Below, one piece after another: positions 18,808 to 30,351 of a DNA stretch of 60,359 bases. The notes under the pieces were generated by a model. That model did no database searches. It was not told the origin of the DNA and worked only from the letters and a program-made list of their open reading frames with translations. The stretch is from the NCBI GenBank assembly GCA_012033335.1, contig JAAURB010000020.1, positions 1-60,359 of the forward strand, written 5' to 3'. The first letter of the stretch is position 1. Each line of letters begins with the position of its first letter. Source of the DNA: Oscillatoriales cyanobacterium RM2_1_1 (lineage in GTDB: Bacteria; Cyanobacteriota; Cyanobacteriia; Cyanobacteriales; Microcoleaceae). The translations under genes were made by a program, and so were the position numbers.

Positions 18808-20717
18808 TCAAGATTCAATGCTCTTTTCCAGTTCTCTGAATGGAGTCAACCAGGCAACCTCATAGGGTTGCAGGGCAATAGCTAGCGATCCATCTTCCCG
18901 GGCTGTCCAACCCCGGCGGCCCACCAGATCGTACCATTGAGTCTCAAATAGTCCTAATTCTTCCTGGGCGATTTCAGCTCCACAAGGACGATTTGAGACA
19001 TTAGTTAAGGCTAGAATATGCCGATCGCGCTGAGGTGAAGTTCTGAAAATCCCAAAGATTTCTGGAGCCAGGGTCAAGATTCGTTGCTCACCGTTGGGAT
19101 GGAAGGGGGTTTGTTGAACCCGAATATCCAGCAAACGTCCCAGTTTACGAAGCAGATAGGCCAATTTCGAGTCGGGATCATTCAGGTCAGCTAAAAGACG
19201 ATGTTCATCGATCACCTGACGGTTAATATCCCGTTTGGATTTTGTTTTTAGCACCGCGTCCACATCGTTGCGGGTGCCGATCAAGCCATGAAAATAAATG
19301 CCAGGAACTCCCCGCAAAACCAGGGCAATGCTACGGGAAGCCACAAACCGTTTGACCTGAAACGTAATATCTTCCCCGTTATTATCCAGATTCAGGGCAC
19401 TGAACCAGGTTGTATTGATTTCATAGGGTTCTTCTCCCCCGTCTCCAGTTTTATAGGAGATAAATGCCCCGTGTTCCCTGGCTTTTTGAATAATAAACTC
19501 GATTTCGGCTCGGGGCAAAATATTTTTCACCCCCATCAATCCCACTCCATCATGGGTATCTAGCATATTCAGAAATGTGGTGGTTTCTGAGACAAATTTT
19601 AAGTCCTTTGCCCAGTTTGACAAAGCCGTCGCGTCTTCTTTATAAAAGCTGTACAGCACCAAAGGAGGGAGAGCAAAGTTGTACACCATCTGGGCTTGAT
19701 CGTGGCCATTGCCGAAATAGGAAACATTTTGCTCATGGGGCACATTGGTTTCTGTGATCAGGGCAACACTGGGGGCCACAACTTTTAATATATCCCGAAA
19801 TAGTTTGATTACCTCGTGGGTTTGTTCTAAGTTGGCGCAGGGAGTACCGGGTTCTTCCCAGAGGTAAGTCACTGCATCCAGACGGACTAAATTGGCTCCC
19901 CGGCGAATATACAGCAGCAGGGTTTCTAGCACTCCCAAAAGAACTTTTGGGTTCTTGTAGTTCAAGTCAATTTGATCCGGGGAAAAGGTTGTCCATACCC
20001 AGATTGGGCCATTGATGGATTCGAACCGGGTCAGAATATCAGACGTTCGGGGACGAACAATCATTTGTCGCTCTTCTGGAGTCAGCTCGTCAGGAGACTG
20101 ATAAACCGTAAAAAAGTCCTGATATTCCGGATTGCCATTCAACATCCGCCGAAATAACGGACTGTGGGAAGATACATGGTTGAACACCCCATCAAACATC
20201 AATTGATAGTAATCTCCCATTTGCTCAATATCCTTCCAGGAGCCCAGATTGGGATCAACATTATCAAAATCAATTACGGAGAAACCCCGATCCGAAGAAT
20301 AGGGAAAAAACGGCAGAATATGCAAGGTATTGATACTCAGACCCAATGATGATTGAGGAACTGGGCCAGAGTAGCCAGGGGCGATCGCCCCTGACTCTTC
20401 AACAAATCTCCATAGGTAATCAGGATCAAATCCCATTCCGTAAACCGATTGGTGGGATCAAAGGTTTTCTCTGCCTCAATCAATACCTCAGGTTTATGGG
20501 CGTAGTGAACCCGAAGAATCCGCTCTAATTCAGGTAGATAGGTGGTCGCCAGTTCGTCACCGTAGAGAAACTGCAACCGTTGTCCTATCTGCTCTCGAAT
20601 CTGATCAGGAATCACCAACAAGGGTTGGGTATAGTCCGGGGCATCCCGGTAATGCACCCGATCTCGTCGCATTGATTTCTGTAGGGATTCAGTCTTGCTT
20701 GAGGTTCCGGTAGTCAT
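18808..20717 (-). pseudogene. GH13 sugar phosphorylase (sucrose-phosphorylase type), frameshifted
   Basis: Two frames make one protein of about 590 residues. The first (20337-20717) is the N-terminal part, ending QFLNHHWV before a stop. The second (18808-20436) continues LSINTLHILPFFPYSSDRGF. One missing base in the AA at 20345-20346 would give NHHLGLSINTLHILPF, the expected family sequence. All GH13 catalytic regions lie in the second piece: DGVFNHVS, the nucleophile region VRLDAVTYLW, the acid region LITETNVP and NMLDTHDG. It belongs to the GH13_18-like phosphorolytic enzymes acting on sucrose, glucosylglycerate or related sugars. The first barrel strand is lost from the second piece, so activity is doubtful if the lesion is real. 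Confidence 0.87.
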
Positions 20718-22583
<1,866 letters not shown>

Positions 22584-22618
22584 GAAAAAAGCCCTGGGAT
22601 GAATTCTAGAAATACTGG

Positions 22619-22637
22619 AACAGCCGTCTTGGCTGTT
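22619..22637 (+). terminator. Hairpin downstream of eno
   Basis: AACAGCC at 22619-22625 pairs with GGCTGTT at 22631-22637 around the loop GTCTT. It lies 36 bp after the eno stop and between convergent genes. There is no strong T-run after it, so termination strength is uncertain. The stem resembles the core of repeat R3. Confidence 0.6.
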
Positions 22638-22688
22638 TCACGGCAAACCAGATCCCTGTATCACCAGGTTTTCGTCTGATTGTTAGAG

Positions 22689-23912
22689 TTACCCCCTTGG
22701 GGCATCATCTGATTCTTCCAGATTCAATTCATTCACAAGTTGCTCAAGGGAGGGGAGTTCTTCCTGATCTGATTTTTTTACAATCCCAGGGCAGGACTGA
22801 TCCTGTTGGGTCAGTTGGAGTTCTGTCAATACATCCCGCAAGGTTAGCTGAGATTCTGCTTCAGCGGGCAAAGCATCCATTGATGGGTCTAACTGAATAT
22901 AGGTCTGTTCTTCTAGCTCAAATTGTTCCAGGGCGATCAAATCGACTTCGAGTTGTTCGAGGGTGTGTTTTTCAACTAAAAGATGAGTTTCTATCTGACT
23001 CAGGGGATTAACCTCATCCGCAGTCGGGAGCAGGTTTTCATGGGGAGAAGCGAGAATGTAATCTTCTTGCTGCCAGGGTTCATAGTCGATCAATTCAGGA
23101 GTGGAAACCTGGGGACGGGGCATCTGATCCTGGGGTTGACTCAAATCAATCTGACCAAAGATCTCATTGAGTCCACGGGTTTGAGCTGCTGTGAATTCGA
23201 GACTTGAATTAGAGTTTTTTGAGTTTTTTTTTGAGCTTGTGGTTAGAGAAGATTCGGAATCTATCTCTGCCTCGACCCTCAAACGTTTTTCAGGATGGGA
23301 AACTCCTGAATGAACAGCAGCACCCTGAGAAGACTGGACAGACTTTGTTGGAATTTCGGCCCCGGCATAGGGCCAGAAGACTGGGTCAGGTTGAGAGGGA
23401 GTAGCACTAGGGTCAGTTGATTCTGGAGACGAGTCTGGGGAGGTTCGGGGCTGTCTAGAGGTTTGAGAGCGAGATTTAGGTGGCGGAGGAGGGGGAGATA
23501 GATGAGTTGATCCTTGAGAACGGCTTGGTGGAGGGGGAAGAGGGGCTTTGGTTCCTGCCCTCCCCTGGAGTTGGCGGATTTCGTGTAGGAGCCTAACCTG
23601 ACCCTGACGCAACACCTTAATTTCTTGCTGAAGGTCTTGCAGGACTTGGGCTTGAAATATTGCAAATTCCTCTCTGAGAAATTGCTGCATTGGTGCTGAG
23701 ACAGAGCCAGTATCCGCAGTGCCAGGCTCCAGGCCCGACGGATTGAGATCTACATCCAGAGACACTAGGTAATCCCGAACCTCTTTGAGTACTTGCCGAG
23801 AGTGCAAAACCGTATCCCCCATGACCACCAAGGGAGGGCGGGGATTGGACTGACTGAGGGCCCCATCAATCTGGATGATTAACTGCTTGATCTGCTCTGA
23901 CTGAATACTCAA
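22689..23912 (-). CDS. Hypothetical protein, acidic and proline-rich
   Basis: This 407-residue protein has an ordered N-terminus of about 130 residues (IKQLIIQIDGALSQSNPRPP, then VMGDTVLHSRQVLKEVRDYL and a coiled coil VLQDLQQEIKVLRQG). The middle, about 130-300, is low complexity, rich in Pro, Ser and Gln with several short proline runs. The acidic C-terminus repeats Leu/Glu/Gln motifs. No enzyme motif is seen. It may be a cytoplasmic scaffold protein; the function is unknown. Confidence 0.75.
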   Translation of the reverse strand: MSIQSEQIKQLIIQIDGALSQSNPRPPLVVMGDTVLHSRQVLKEVRDYLVSLDVDLNPSGLEPGTADTGSVSAPMQQFLREEFAIFQAQVLQDLQQEIKVLRQGQVRLLHEIRQLQGRAGTKAPLPPPPSRSQGSTHLSPPPPPPKSRSQTSRQPRTSPDSSPESTDPSATPSQPDPVFWPYAGAEIPTKSVQSSQGAAVHSGVSHPEKRLRVEAEIDSESSLTTSSKKNSKNSNSSLEFTAAQTRGLNEIFGQIDLSQPQDQMPRPQVSTPELIDYEPWQQEDYILASPHENLLPTADEVNPLSQIETHLLVEKHTLEQLEVDLIALEQFELEEQTYIQLDPSMDALPAEAESQLTLRDVLTELQLTQQDQSCPGIVKKSDQEELPSLEQLVNELNLEESDDAPRG

Positions 23913-24309
23913 AGTTGGAGCCCCTCCTAAAATCCAGGTCTACTGAACCATCAAACCTCGTTTTATTTATATCATTTCTAGCCAGGATCGTTAATGAGGT
24001 TTGGAAAATGATGTAAAAATTAGTACCAAAGTGGGGACAAAGACTGGCAGAAAATTTAATAAAAAAATTGATCCCAACAGTGGGGTAAGTATTTGGCTTT
24101 GACTGCTACAGCCTCGATCTGTAGCACTTTATTCCTAAAGCGATTAACAGAAAATAATGGTATCTTTGAAATCGTGGCTATTTCTCCAAAGAATGGAGCT
24201 TCGTACCATAATTTCTGAGCGGAGTTCCTTTGATGTACTTCATCTCTGAGGCCATTTTTTAAGCCGCTGCGCTATCTTCTCTAGCTCGACTATCCCAGGC
24301 ATTTCCCTT
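23913..24309. other. Divergent promoter region, no gene seen
   Basis: The 400-bp gap lies between the acidic hypothetical gene and the Crp/Fnr gene and should hold both promoters. It includes an A/T-rich stretch near 24050-24070. No operator was identified. Confidence 0.45.
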
Positions 24310-25017
24310 ATGGACGATTGGCATTTCTCCCGCGAGCCGCAAAGTGAAATTATCCAGATGACTCTGGCCAACCCTTTTTTCAAGGCTCTGCCTGCGGAGG
24401 CGATCGAAAAAGCAACGGCCCATATTGTAGGCCGCCAGCATCCGGCGAACCAGGTGATTTTGTTGGAAAATGATTGGGGAAGCTCAGTTTACTTCATTGT
24501 AGATGGCTGGGTCAAAATTCGCACTTACAATCTGGAAGGTAAAGAAGTCACCCTCAATATCCTGGGGAAAGGAGAAATCTTTGGGGAAATGGCAGCCCTG
24601 GATGAAGTGCCTCGCTCTACCGATGTGATTACCCTGGTTCCCACCCTGATTGGTAATATGCCGGCCCAGGATTTTGTGGAGCTGATCAGCACTGAGCCCC
24701 TGGCGGGAATTCGGCTAGCCCAATTGATGGGACGACGGCTGCGACAGGTGAATCGTCGATTGCGCCTGCGGGAGTCGGACAGCACATCTCGGGTTGCCGA
24801 TATTTTGCTGTTCCTGGCAGAAGGGCAGGGTAAACTTTCCGACCAGGGAACTCAAATTCCCAACTTGCCCCACCGGGAACTGAGTGGTCTCAGTGGGTTG
24901 GCCCGGGAGACGGTTACTCGGGTTCTCAGTAAACTGGAGAAGAAGGGCTTGATCCATCGAGATCGCGATCTACTCAATATTCCCGATGTCCATGCCCTGG
25001 AACGAATGCTAGTTTAA
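24310..25017 (+). CDS. Crp/Fnr family transcription regulator
   Basis: The 235-residue protein has a cyclic-nucleotide-binding-type beta-roll (about 20-140; FIVDGWVKIRTYNLEGKEV, GKGEIFGEMAALDEVPRS) and a C-terminal winged helix whose recognition helix is SGLARETVTRVLSKLEKKG. It lacks the Fnr N-terminal cysteine cluster. The phosphate-binding segment GEMAALDEVPRST resembles that of ligand-binding Crp proteins, but cAMP binding is not certain. It is not a clear NtcA. It is likely monocistronic, with a DUF2232 gene 83 bp downstream. Confidence 0.9.
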   Translation: MDDWHFSREPQSEIIQMTLANPFFKALPAEAIEKATAHIVGRQHPANQVILLENDWGSSVYFIVDGWVKIRTYNLEGKEVTLNILGKGEIFGEMAALDEVPRSTDVITLVPTLIGNMPAQDFVELISTEPLAGIRLAQLMGRRLRQVNRRLRLRESDSTSRVADILLFLAEGQGKLSDQGTQIPNLPHRELSGLSGLARETVTRVLSKLEKKGLIHRDRDLLNIPDVHALERMLV

Positions 25018-25100
25018 TCGTTGAATGAATCAGGTTTAAATCACGAGCTGAAAATCACAAGTCTAAACTGAATCAAGTCAATCGAATCCCAGTCAATATT

Positions 25101-25844
25101 GTGCAAACTCCATCCCCTGATTCTGCTTCAACCCCCTCAACGGCTCAGTCCTGGCAAACTGAATCTGCTCAAATTCCTGACGATTCCCTGATTTCCTCAA
25201 GCGATCGGCGGCATACTGTTCAGGCTGGCTCTCCTTTGATGATGGTGGAGACCGCGTTTCTGGCCAGCACCGCGAGCTTAATCTGGTTTGTCAATTACTA
25301 TTTTCCCCTGGGGCCATTGCTGCGGATATTTTTTCCTCTGCCGATTGCCCTGTTGTACCTGCGCTGGGGCAAACGGGAAGCCCTCATGGGGGTCATCACC
25401 TCGGGACTATTGCTAACGGTGCTGATGGGCCCTACCCGCAGCATTGGATACCTGATTCCCTATGGCTGGCTGGGGGTTATTCTGGGAGAAACCTGGAAGC
25501 GTCAAGCCCCTTGGTTTGTGTCCATTGGCATGGGAACAATCATTGGTGCCCTGGGGTTTTTCTTTCGCTACTGGCTGTTATCAATTTTGTTGGGACGAGA
25601 TCTGTGGGTCTATGCCACCACTCAGATTACAGAGTTAGTCGATTGGTTTTTCATTCGCCTGGGAATTCTAGCTCAGCCCGATTTGACCCTGATTCAGGGA
25701 ATTGCCATCCTGGTAGTGCTACTCAACAGCATGATCTATCTATTTGTGGTTCATCTGGTTAGCCTGCTACTGTTTGATCGTCTGCGGAACCCCATTTCTC
25801 GCCCCCCTAAGTGGGTACAGGTTTTGCTGGATTATGAAGCTTAA
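25101..25844 (+). CDS. DUF2232 integral membrane protein
   Basis: The 247-residue protein has a hydrophilic Ser/Pro-rich N-terminus of about 45 residues, then six or so hydrophobic helices, for example LIWFVNYYFPLGPLLRIFF and IAILVVLLNSMIYLFVVHL. The motif PIALLYLRWGKREALMGV is typical of cyanobacterial DUF2232 proteins. The function is unknown; the fold resembles small-molecule transporter subunits. Its stop overlaps the stop of the convergent gene at 25841. Confidence 0.82.
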   Translation: MQTPSPDSASTPSTAQSWQTESAQIPDDSLISSSDRRHTVQAGSPLMMVETAFLASTASLIWFVNYYFPLGPLLRIFFPLPIALLYLRWGKREALMGVITSGLLLTVLMGPTRSIGYLIPYGWLGVILGETWKRQAPWFVSIGMGTIIGALGFFFRYWLLSILLGRDLWVYATTQITELVDWFFIRLGILAQPDLTLIQGIAILVVLLNSMIYLFVVHLVSLLLFDRLRNPISRPPKWVQVLLDYEA

Positions 25845-27402
25845 CGTTGGCAAAACTTCCGGTCTTGGGTGGTCTGGGGATTGAGCCAATCATAGGAATA
25901 ATGGCTAACGGAGCGCACCTGTGGGGTCGCAGCTCGAATTGCCTGCATCTGGCTTTCCAGGGAAGGGCGGTTGTTGGTGGCTCTGCCCCAGGTTCCCGCT
26001 AGGGCCGGAATCACTTGAGTTCCGGGGGGAGCTTGGGCAACCACGGTTTGCACCTGGGAAACAATGCAACTGGCATTGCCACAAACCCCGTAAGCCATGG
26101 GATGCCACTCCATTGAACCGGGAAAGAGTGACCAGGGCTGGAGCCTGGAGTCAAATCCCTGCTCCCGAATCCGGCGATTGCCTTCGGGAAAAAATACGGC
26201 TCCGGCGGGGATTCCCCGACTTTGAACCGTGCGACTGGCATTGCCCAAAAAATCTAGAACCCCTTGCTGAGCATGGGCAACACTCAAGCGCCACAGTTGC
26301 ATTTGCAACGTCTCCCCGAGGGGAGAAATTGTACTGAGGGGTTTGAGGACTTGTTCATCCTGCCAAAACGGAGCTTTTTGTTCGGGGTAGAGCTTTTCGA
26401 CTTGCTTGACATCGTTTTCTGTGACAAAGCCCTGGTTCAAGAATCGTCGGATAAATTCTTTGCCCCGGTCATTGGTGGCCCGCTGTAAAAATACCTGTTG
26501 GGAAGCATCCCCATAGATCCACAGATCTTTGACTCGGGTGGCGACGGACTCTGAACCCAATCCCTTGGGATAGCGCACGTAGTCAAACAGAACACCGTTG
26601 GGCTTCCGCTGGAGAATTGCATTCAGCAGGGCTTGATAGTCCTGTTGCCCCAAGGGGTTGTAGGGATCAACAAACCCTTGATTGACATGGCTTTCACCAA
26701 AATCATTCAGGGTTGTCCCATCTATCTGGGTGGTTGTGGTGGTTTCCCCCGCCCCATTTCGGGCTAGAACTTGCTGCCGATCCGGTCTCAGGGTGTAGGT
26801 ATAGCCAAAGTTCAGCATAAACATCCAGGCATAAACCTTCAGGCCCCGCTGTCGGCCTTTTTGGATGGTTTCGGCCAGTAAATCCAGATTTTCGGCTCCA
26901 GGGGATCGCACCGCTGAGGGCCAGGGGGTAGGGTTATTGCCCTGGGGTAATAATACCTGGCCATCATAGAATACCTCCAGATAGACCTCGTTATAGCCCC
27001 GGTTGACAATATCATCCAAAATTTGATCAACGGCCCCCGGACGGGCATCGCAGGGATAGAGACGGAGCCAGATCGCCTGATTTTGGGGCCAGTTTTGTTG
27101 ACGACACTGACCTACAGCTTGGGCATGTTGAGTCAGAACAGCTTGATATTGTTGCTGGGCGGCGGGATTTCCCTGGCGGGTTGCCTGACGCAGAGTTTCT
27201 TTCTGGGCGATCGCTCCGGAGAAACCTGGCAATAGGACAGAGTTTGAGAGTGGGCCGATTGATTCCCCAGTCCGGGCGCAAACATCATGGCCAACAGCAT
27301 CACTGCGATCCGCCGTAATCCTTTATGGTATGCCAAACCCAACCATGACGACCGTAAGATAAACTGAACCGAAGACCGAGCTAAAAAATCAGACATTCCC
27401 AT
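25841..27402 (-). pseudogene. Secreted glycosyl-hydrolase-like (GHL10/family 10-type) protein, frameshifted
   Basis: The N-terminal piece (27133-27402) has a signal-like hydrophobic segment (RRIAVMLLAMMFAPGLG) and then QTLSYCQVSPE before the frame is lost. The main piece (25841-27232) continues AIAQKETLRQATRQGNP and then the catalytic-like barrel: QAIWLRLYPCDARPGAVDQIL, NEVYLEVFYDGQVLLP, LKVYAWMFMLNFGY, VLFDYVRYPKGLG. One missing base next to the HIP1 site at 27207-27214 would restore CQVSPEAIAQKETL. Without the join the barrel has no export signal. Related proteins are extracytoplasmic and act on unknown polysaccharide. Confidence 0.82.
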
Positions 27403-27569
27403 AACATCAAAAAACTGAAGCCACTTTAAAGTTCTTCAACTTCAATTCAGTGACTTCAGCACAATTATAGATATAGATGGTGCCCGGGGAATATCCTTAA
27501 AAAAATCTTACCGGGATTACAGGTAATCCCTTAGCAGAGTTGATGTCAGAACCGGGTAAAAATCCAGAT

Positions 27570-27968
27570 CTAAACACCCCGCTTAATTGCCAGCTCAACT
27601 TGATCAAATTCCTCTCCAACTCGCTGCTTCAGATTGTCTGGTAGGGGACGGTTGGGATAGGAGCTATAATGTCCTGCCAGAGCATTTAGGGCAGTTCGCA
27701 TCGTGGTGAATGAACGCAGGTTAGACACAGAACCATCCCGACGGTAGCGAGCAATGAATTCATTAATCATCTGACGAGCATCAGCCTGGGCCGCTACCTT
27801 GTCCGCTGAAGCCTCTGGCAACTCAATCGCATTTCTTAAACTCGTAACGACCGCCAGGGTATCCTCGGAGTAGTTCCCAGTCAGGCCAGCGGGGGAAGAG
27901 GTACAGCCCACCAGGGTGATAGCACAGACCAGGACTAAAGCAAACAAGCGAGAGAGGAAGTTTTTCAT
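27570..27968 (-). CDS. psb27: Photosystem II assembly lipoprotein Psb27
   Basis: Psb27 binds CP43 on the lumenal side during photosystem II assembly and repair. The 132-residue protein has a lipoprotein signal with Cys22 (VCAITLVGCTSS) and the four-helix Psb27 body: YSEDTLAVVTSLRNAIELPE, ARQMINEFIARYRRDG and FTTMRTALNALAGHYSSYP. The gene is intact and stands alone. Confidence 0.96.
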   Translation of the reverse strand: MKNFLSRLFALVLVCAITLVGCTSSPAGLTGNYSEDTLAVVTSLRNAIELPEASADKVAAQADARQMINEFIARYRRDGSVSNLRSFTTMRTALNALAGHYSSYPNRPLPDNLKQRVGEEFDQVELAIKRGV

Positions 27969-28092
27969 AGAATTGATTCAAGCAGGCGCTGAATTCCAAA
28001 TATTAAATTTCATGGAATATTTTACCCTGAATCAGGAACCGACTACTATAGCCGCAAGACTTATGTACCTGGCAGTTATACCTGGCAATTGA

Positions 28093-28291
28093 TTAATCCC
28101 GGTGCCACACCACAACCCCTAAAAATCCTAAAATTTGTACCAGCATAAGGGGTCATGAGCCAGGGTATTCCCCAGTATTGAAAGGTTTCGTACACCACAA
28201 TCCCTCCTAATAAACCCCCACAACCCCGAGAATAACTCCCTCCAAAATTGCCCGCTCTATGAAACAGTTCTAACCATTCAAAATTGGTCAT
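28093..28291 (-). pseudogene. Small two-helix membrane protein gene with four single-base indels
   Basis: Read with four one-base corrections, this stretch gives a clean 66-residue membrane protein. Its segments in order are MTNFEWLELFHRAG, ILEGVILGVVGV, LLGGIVVYETFQYWG, NTLAHDP and LMLVQILGFLGVVVWHRD, then a stop. The lesions are an extra base in the AATTTT after the first segment, a missing T in GGGGGTTTATT, a missing G in TGGGGAAT and a missing C in GACCCCTTA. The length, 199 bp, fits 201 bp minus the net two lost bases. Uncorrected, one frame runs on as a glycine/aromatic-rich string with no membrane pattern. The family is not named. The density of lesions in so short a gene suggests real decay. 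Confidence 0.65.
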
Positions 28292-28366
28292 GGAAAATTG
28301 GTCATGAAAATAATTTTCAGGCAAAACTGAAAAACAGAATTGAAATAAGACAGATTTTAGGCCGGA

Positions 28367-28729
28367 CTAACTGGCTCGAACCCCTCCTTCCAGGGCTTCA
28401 TCTTCTGTGTCAAAGATTTCAAATACCGAATCCATCATGGTTACTTCAAATACTAACTTGGCTTCAGGATGAACATTGCAGATGCGGAAGCTGCCTTTTA
28501 CCTTATCCGCATCCCGCATCCCTGCCACCAGGGAAGTCAGACCAGAACTATCAATAAAGTTGACTTGACCTAGATTGACAACCACATGGCGACTGAGCTT
28601 AGAAATACATTCCTGAAGCTTCAGACGAAATTGCCATGCTGTTGTAATATCTAACCGACCTGAAGGGACTAAAACAATAACCTTTGTACCGTCTCGGGTC
28701 GTATGTTCTTTTTGATCGATATGAATCAC
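28367..28729 (-). CDS. STAS-domain anti-sigma factor antagonist
   Basis: The 120-residue protein is a single STAS domain. The phosphorylatable serine lies in NFIDSSGLTSLVAGMR, and PSGRLDITTAWQFR is the first conserved strand/helix. Such proteins bind and release anti-sigma or partner-switching kinases according to their phosphorylation. No partner kinase or phosphatase is adjacent. It lies upstream of the small decayed membrane protein gene on the same strand. Confidence 0.9.
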   Translation of the reverse strand: MIHIDQKEHTTRDGTKVIVLVPSGRLDITTAWQFRLKLQECISKLSRHVVVNLGQVNFIDSSGLTSLVAGMRDADKVKGSFRICNVHPEAKLVFEVTMMDSVFEIFDTEDEALEGGVRAS

Positions 28730-28812
28730 TGACCGTCCCCTTAAAATCTCTGATATGACTTCAAAAACCTGGCTTCACTGACTGGCTTCACTGACAAATT
28801 AGCCAACCTATG

Positions 28813-29895
28813 CTAGCAGGAAACAGCTCCATTTACCCAATCCTGAGGCTTTAAAAATACCTCATAAAGCTCAGCTTCAGGAGTGCCAGCCTCAGGTTGA
28901 TAGCCATATTCCCATCTTACCAAAGGCGGCAAAGACATGAGTATCGATTCTGTTCGACCATTGGTTTGGAGGCCGAATACTGTCCCCCGGTCATAGACCA
29001 GATTAAATTCAACATACCGACCCCGCCGATAGAGCTGAAAATTACGCTCATGGTCACCATAAGGGTGGTGCCGACGACGCTCTACAATGGGGCTGTAGGC
29101 CGGTAAAAATGCCTGTCCGCACTCCTGAATAAAGTCAAATAAGGTTTCCCAGTCCCGAACTTCAGGAACTCCTACCTGTTGACTGTGGCATCCAGCCAGT
29201 CCCCCTGGGTTGGGGCCACGATATAACTCTCCCTGGCCATCCTGATAATCGAAGAAAATCCCGCCAATGCCTCTGGATTCCTGGCGATGTTTCAGGTAGA
29301 AATATTCATCACACCAGTGCTTGAATACGGAGTAATACTCGGCATGATGGCGATCGCAGGCAGCTTTCAAGGTGCGGTGAAAATGGGTGGCATCCTCCGC
29401 AAAGGGATAGTAAGGGGTTAAGTCGATCCCTCCGCCAAACCACCATACAGGCCCAGCCTCGAAGTAGCGGTAGTTGAGATGAACGGTGGGAACGTAGGGA
29501 TTACTGGGATGGAGCACCATGGAGGTGCCGGTGGCGTAGAAGCCATGGCCTTCCGCCTCAGGACGCTGGGCTAGAATCGAAGGGGGCAAATGCTCCCCCC
29601 AAACTTCAGAAAAATTGACTCCCCCCTGTTCAAAGACATCTCCATCCCGGAGTACCCGAGAACGGCCTCCGCCTCCACCAGGACGTTCCCAGGCATCCTC
29701 TTGAAATCTGCCGATACCATCAAGTTGTTCTAAGCCCTGACAAATCTGATCTTGAATTTGCTGCATGAATTGGCTGACCCTGGCCTGAGAATCGCCGGGG
29801 GGTGCGGTGGAGGCAGCCATCATTTCTGAATTACTTTCTGAAGCAGTTTCTAGAATAGTTTCAGAGGGCTTTTGAGGAACTTGAGACAATACCAT
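28813..29895 (-). CDS. hemF: Oxygen-dependent coproporphyrinogen III oxidase
   Basis: HemF decarboxylates coproporphyrinogen III to protoporphyrinogen IX using oxygen, for haem and chlorophyll. From ATG 29895 it has 360 residues, close to the family length; an upstream ATG at 29997 would add 34 atypical residues. Signatures are [58 protein letters not shown], and [17 protein letters not shown]. It is intact. Confidence 0.96.
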   Translation of the reverse strand: MVLSQVPQKPSETILETASESNSEMMAASTAPPGDSQARVSQFMQQIQDQICQGLEQLDGIGRFQEDAWERPGGGGGRSRVLRDGDVFEQGGVNFSEVWGEHLPPSILAQRPEAEGHGFYATGTSMVLHPSNPYVPTVHLNYRYFEAGPVWWFGGGIDLTPYYPFAEDATHFHRTLKAACDRHHAEYYSVFKHWCDEYFYLKHRQESRGIGGIFFDYQDGQGELYRGPNPGGLAGCHSQQVGVPEVRDWETLFDFIQECGQAFLPAYSPIVERRRHHPYGDHERNFQLYRRGRYVEFNLVYDRGTVFGLQTNGRTESILMSLPPLVRWEYGYQPEAGTPEAELYEVFLKPQDWVNGAVSC

Positions 29896-30351
29896 AACCT
29901 GATCCTGAATATCTTGTCTAACAGTTGATTTTAAACCAGAGTGCCAGATCTTGCGATTGGGCATTAAGAATTGGGGCAATGAATAATTTAGCACCAACTT
30001 AAACTTCTAGCTAATAACGTTCTAGTTTAAGTCCTGTACTAAGGGTTATCCTGGGGAAGCAAGCTACGTACCTCAACCCAACCCACGGCAGTCTAGCGAC
30101 ACTCACTTAGTAAGTCTGCTAGTAGTTCCGCAAAGCGTTTCCTTTGCAAATTTCATCTACAAGTTTCATTTACAAATTTTGTTCACAAATGAAATTCTGC
30201 AAGTGAATTCATCATCTGACTTGGGGTTGAGCACAGTCAAGGGAAAACCTGAAAAATTGATAGTTTCAGTGAATTTTGTAAAGATTCTTTAGCTTTAGGG
30301 CCATTGAGTTCATAAAACTTTACGCTTTCAAACTGTTAAGATTGATTTGGT
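29896..30351. other. Divergent upstream region of hemF and helicase
   Basis: No gene is seen. Near 30023-30092 (TTTAAGTCC..., GGTTATCC, GGGAAGCAAGC, ACCTCAACCCAACC) the sequence resembles 14940-15055, so both may be copies of one diverged repeat. Around 30150-30200, related short units (CAAATTTC, CAAGTTTC, CAAATTTT) recur. The region should hold both promoters. Confidence 0.45.

Noticed and set aside
20005-20025. TTCGAACC-type sequence resembling a tRNA T-loop
   Set aside because: It lies inside the GH13 coding sequence, and no cloverleaf can be formed around it.
28076-28324. 82-codon uncorrected frame as a normal gene
   Set aside because: It loses the membrane pattern twice and ends out of phase with the conserved-looking C-terminus; the frame-corrected 66-residue protein explains the DNA better.
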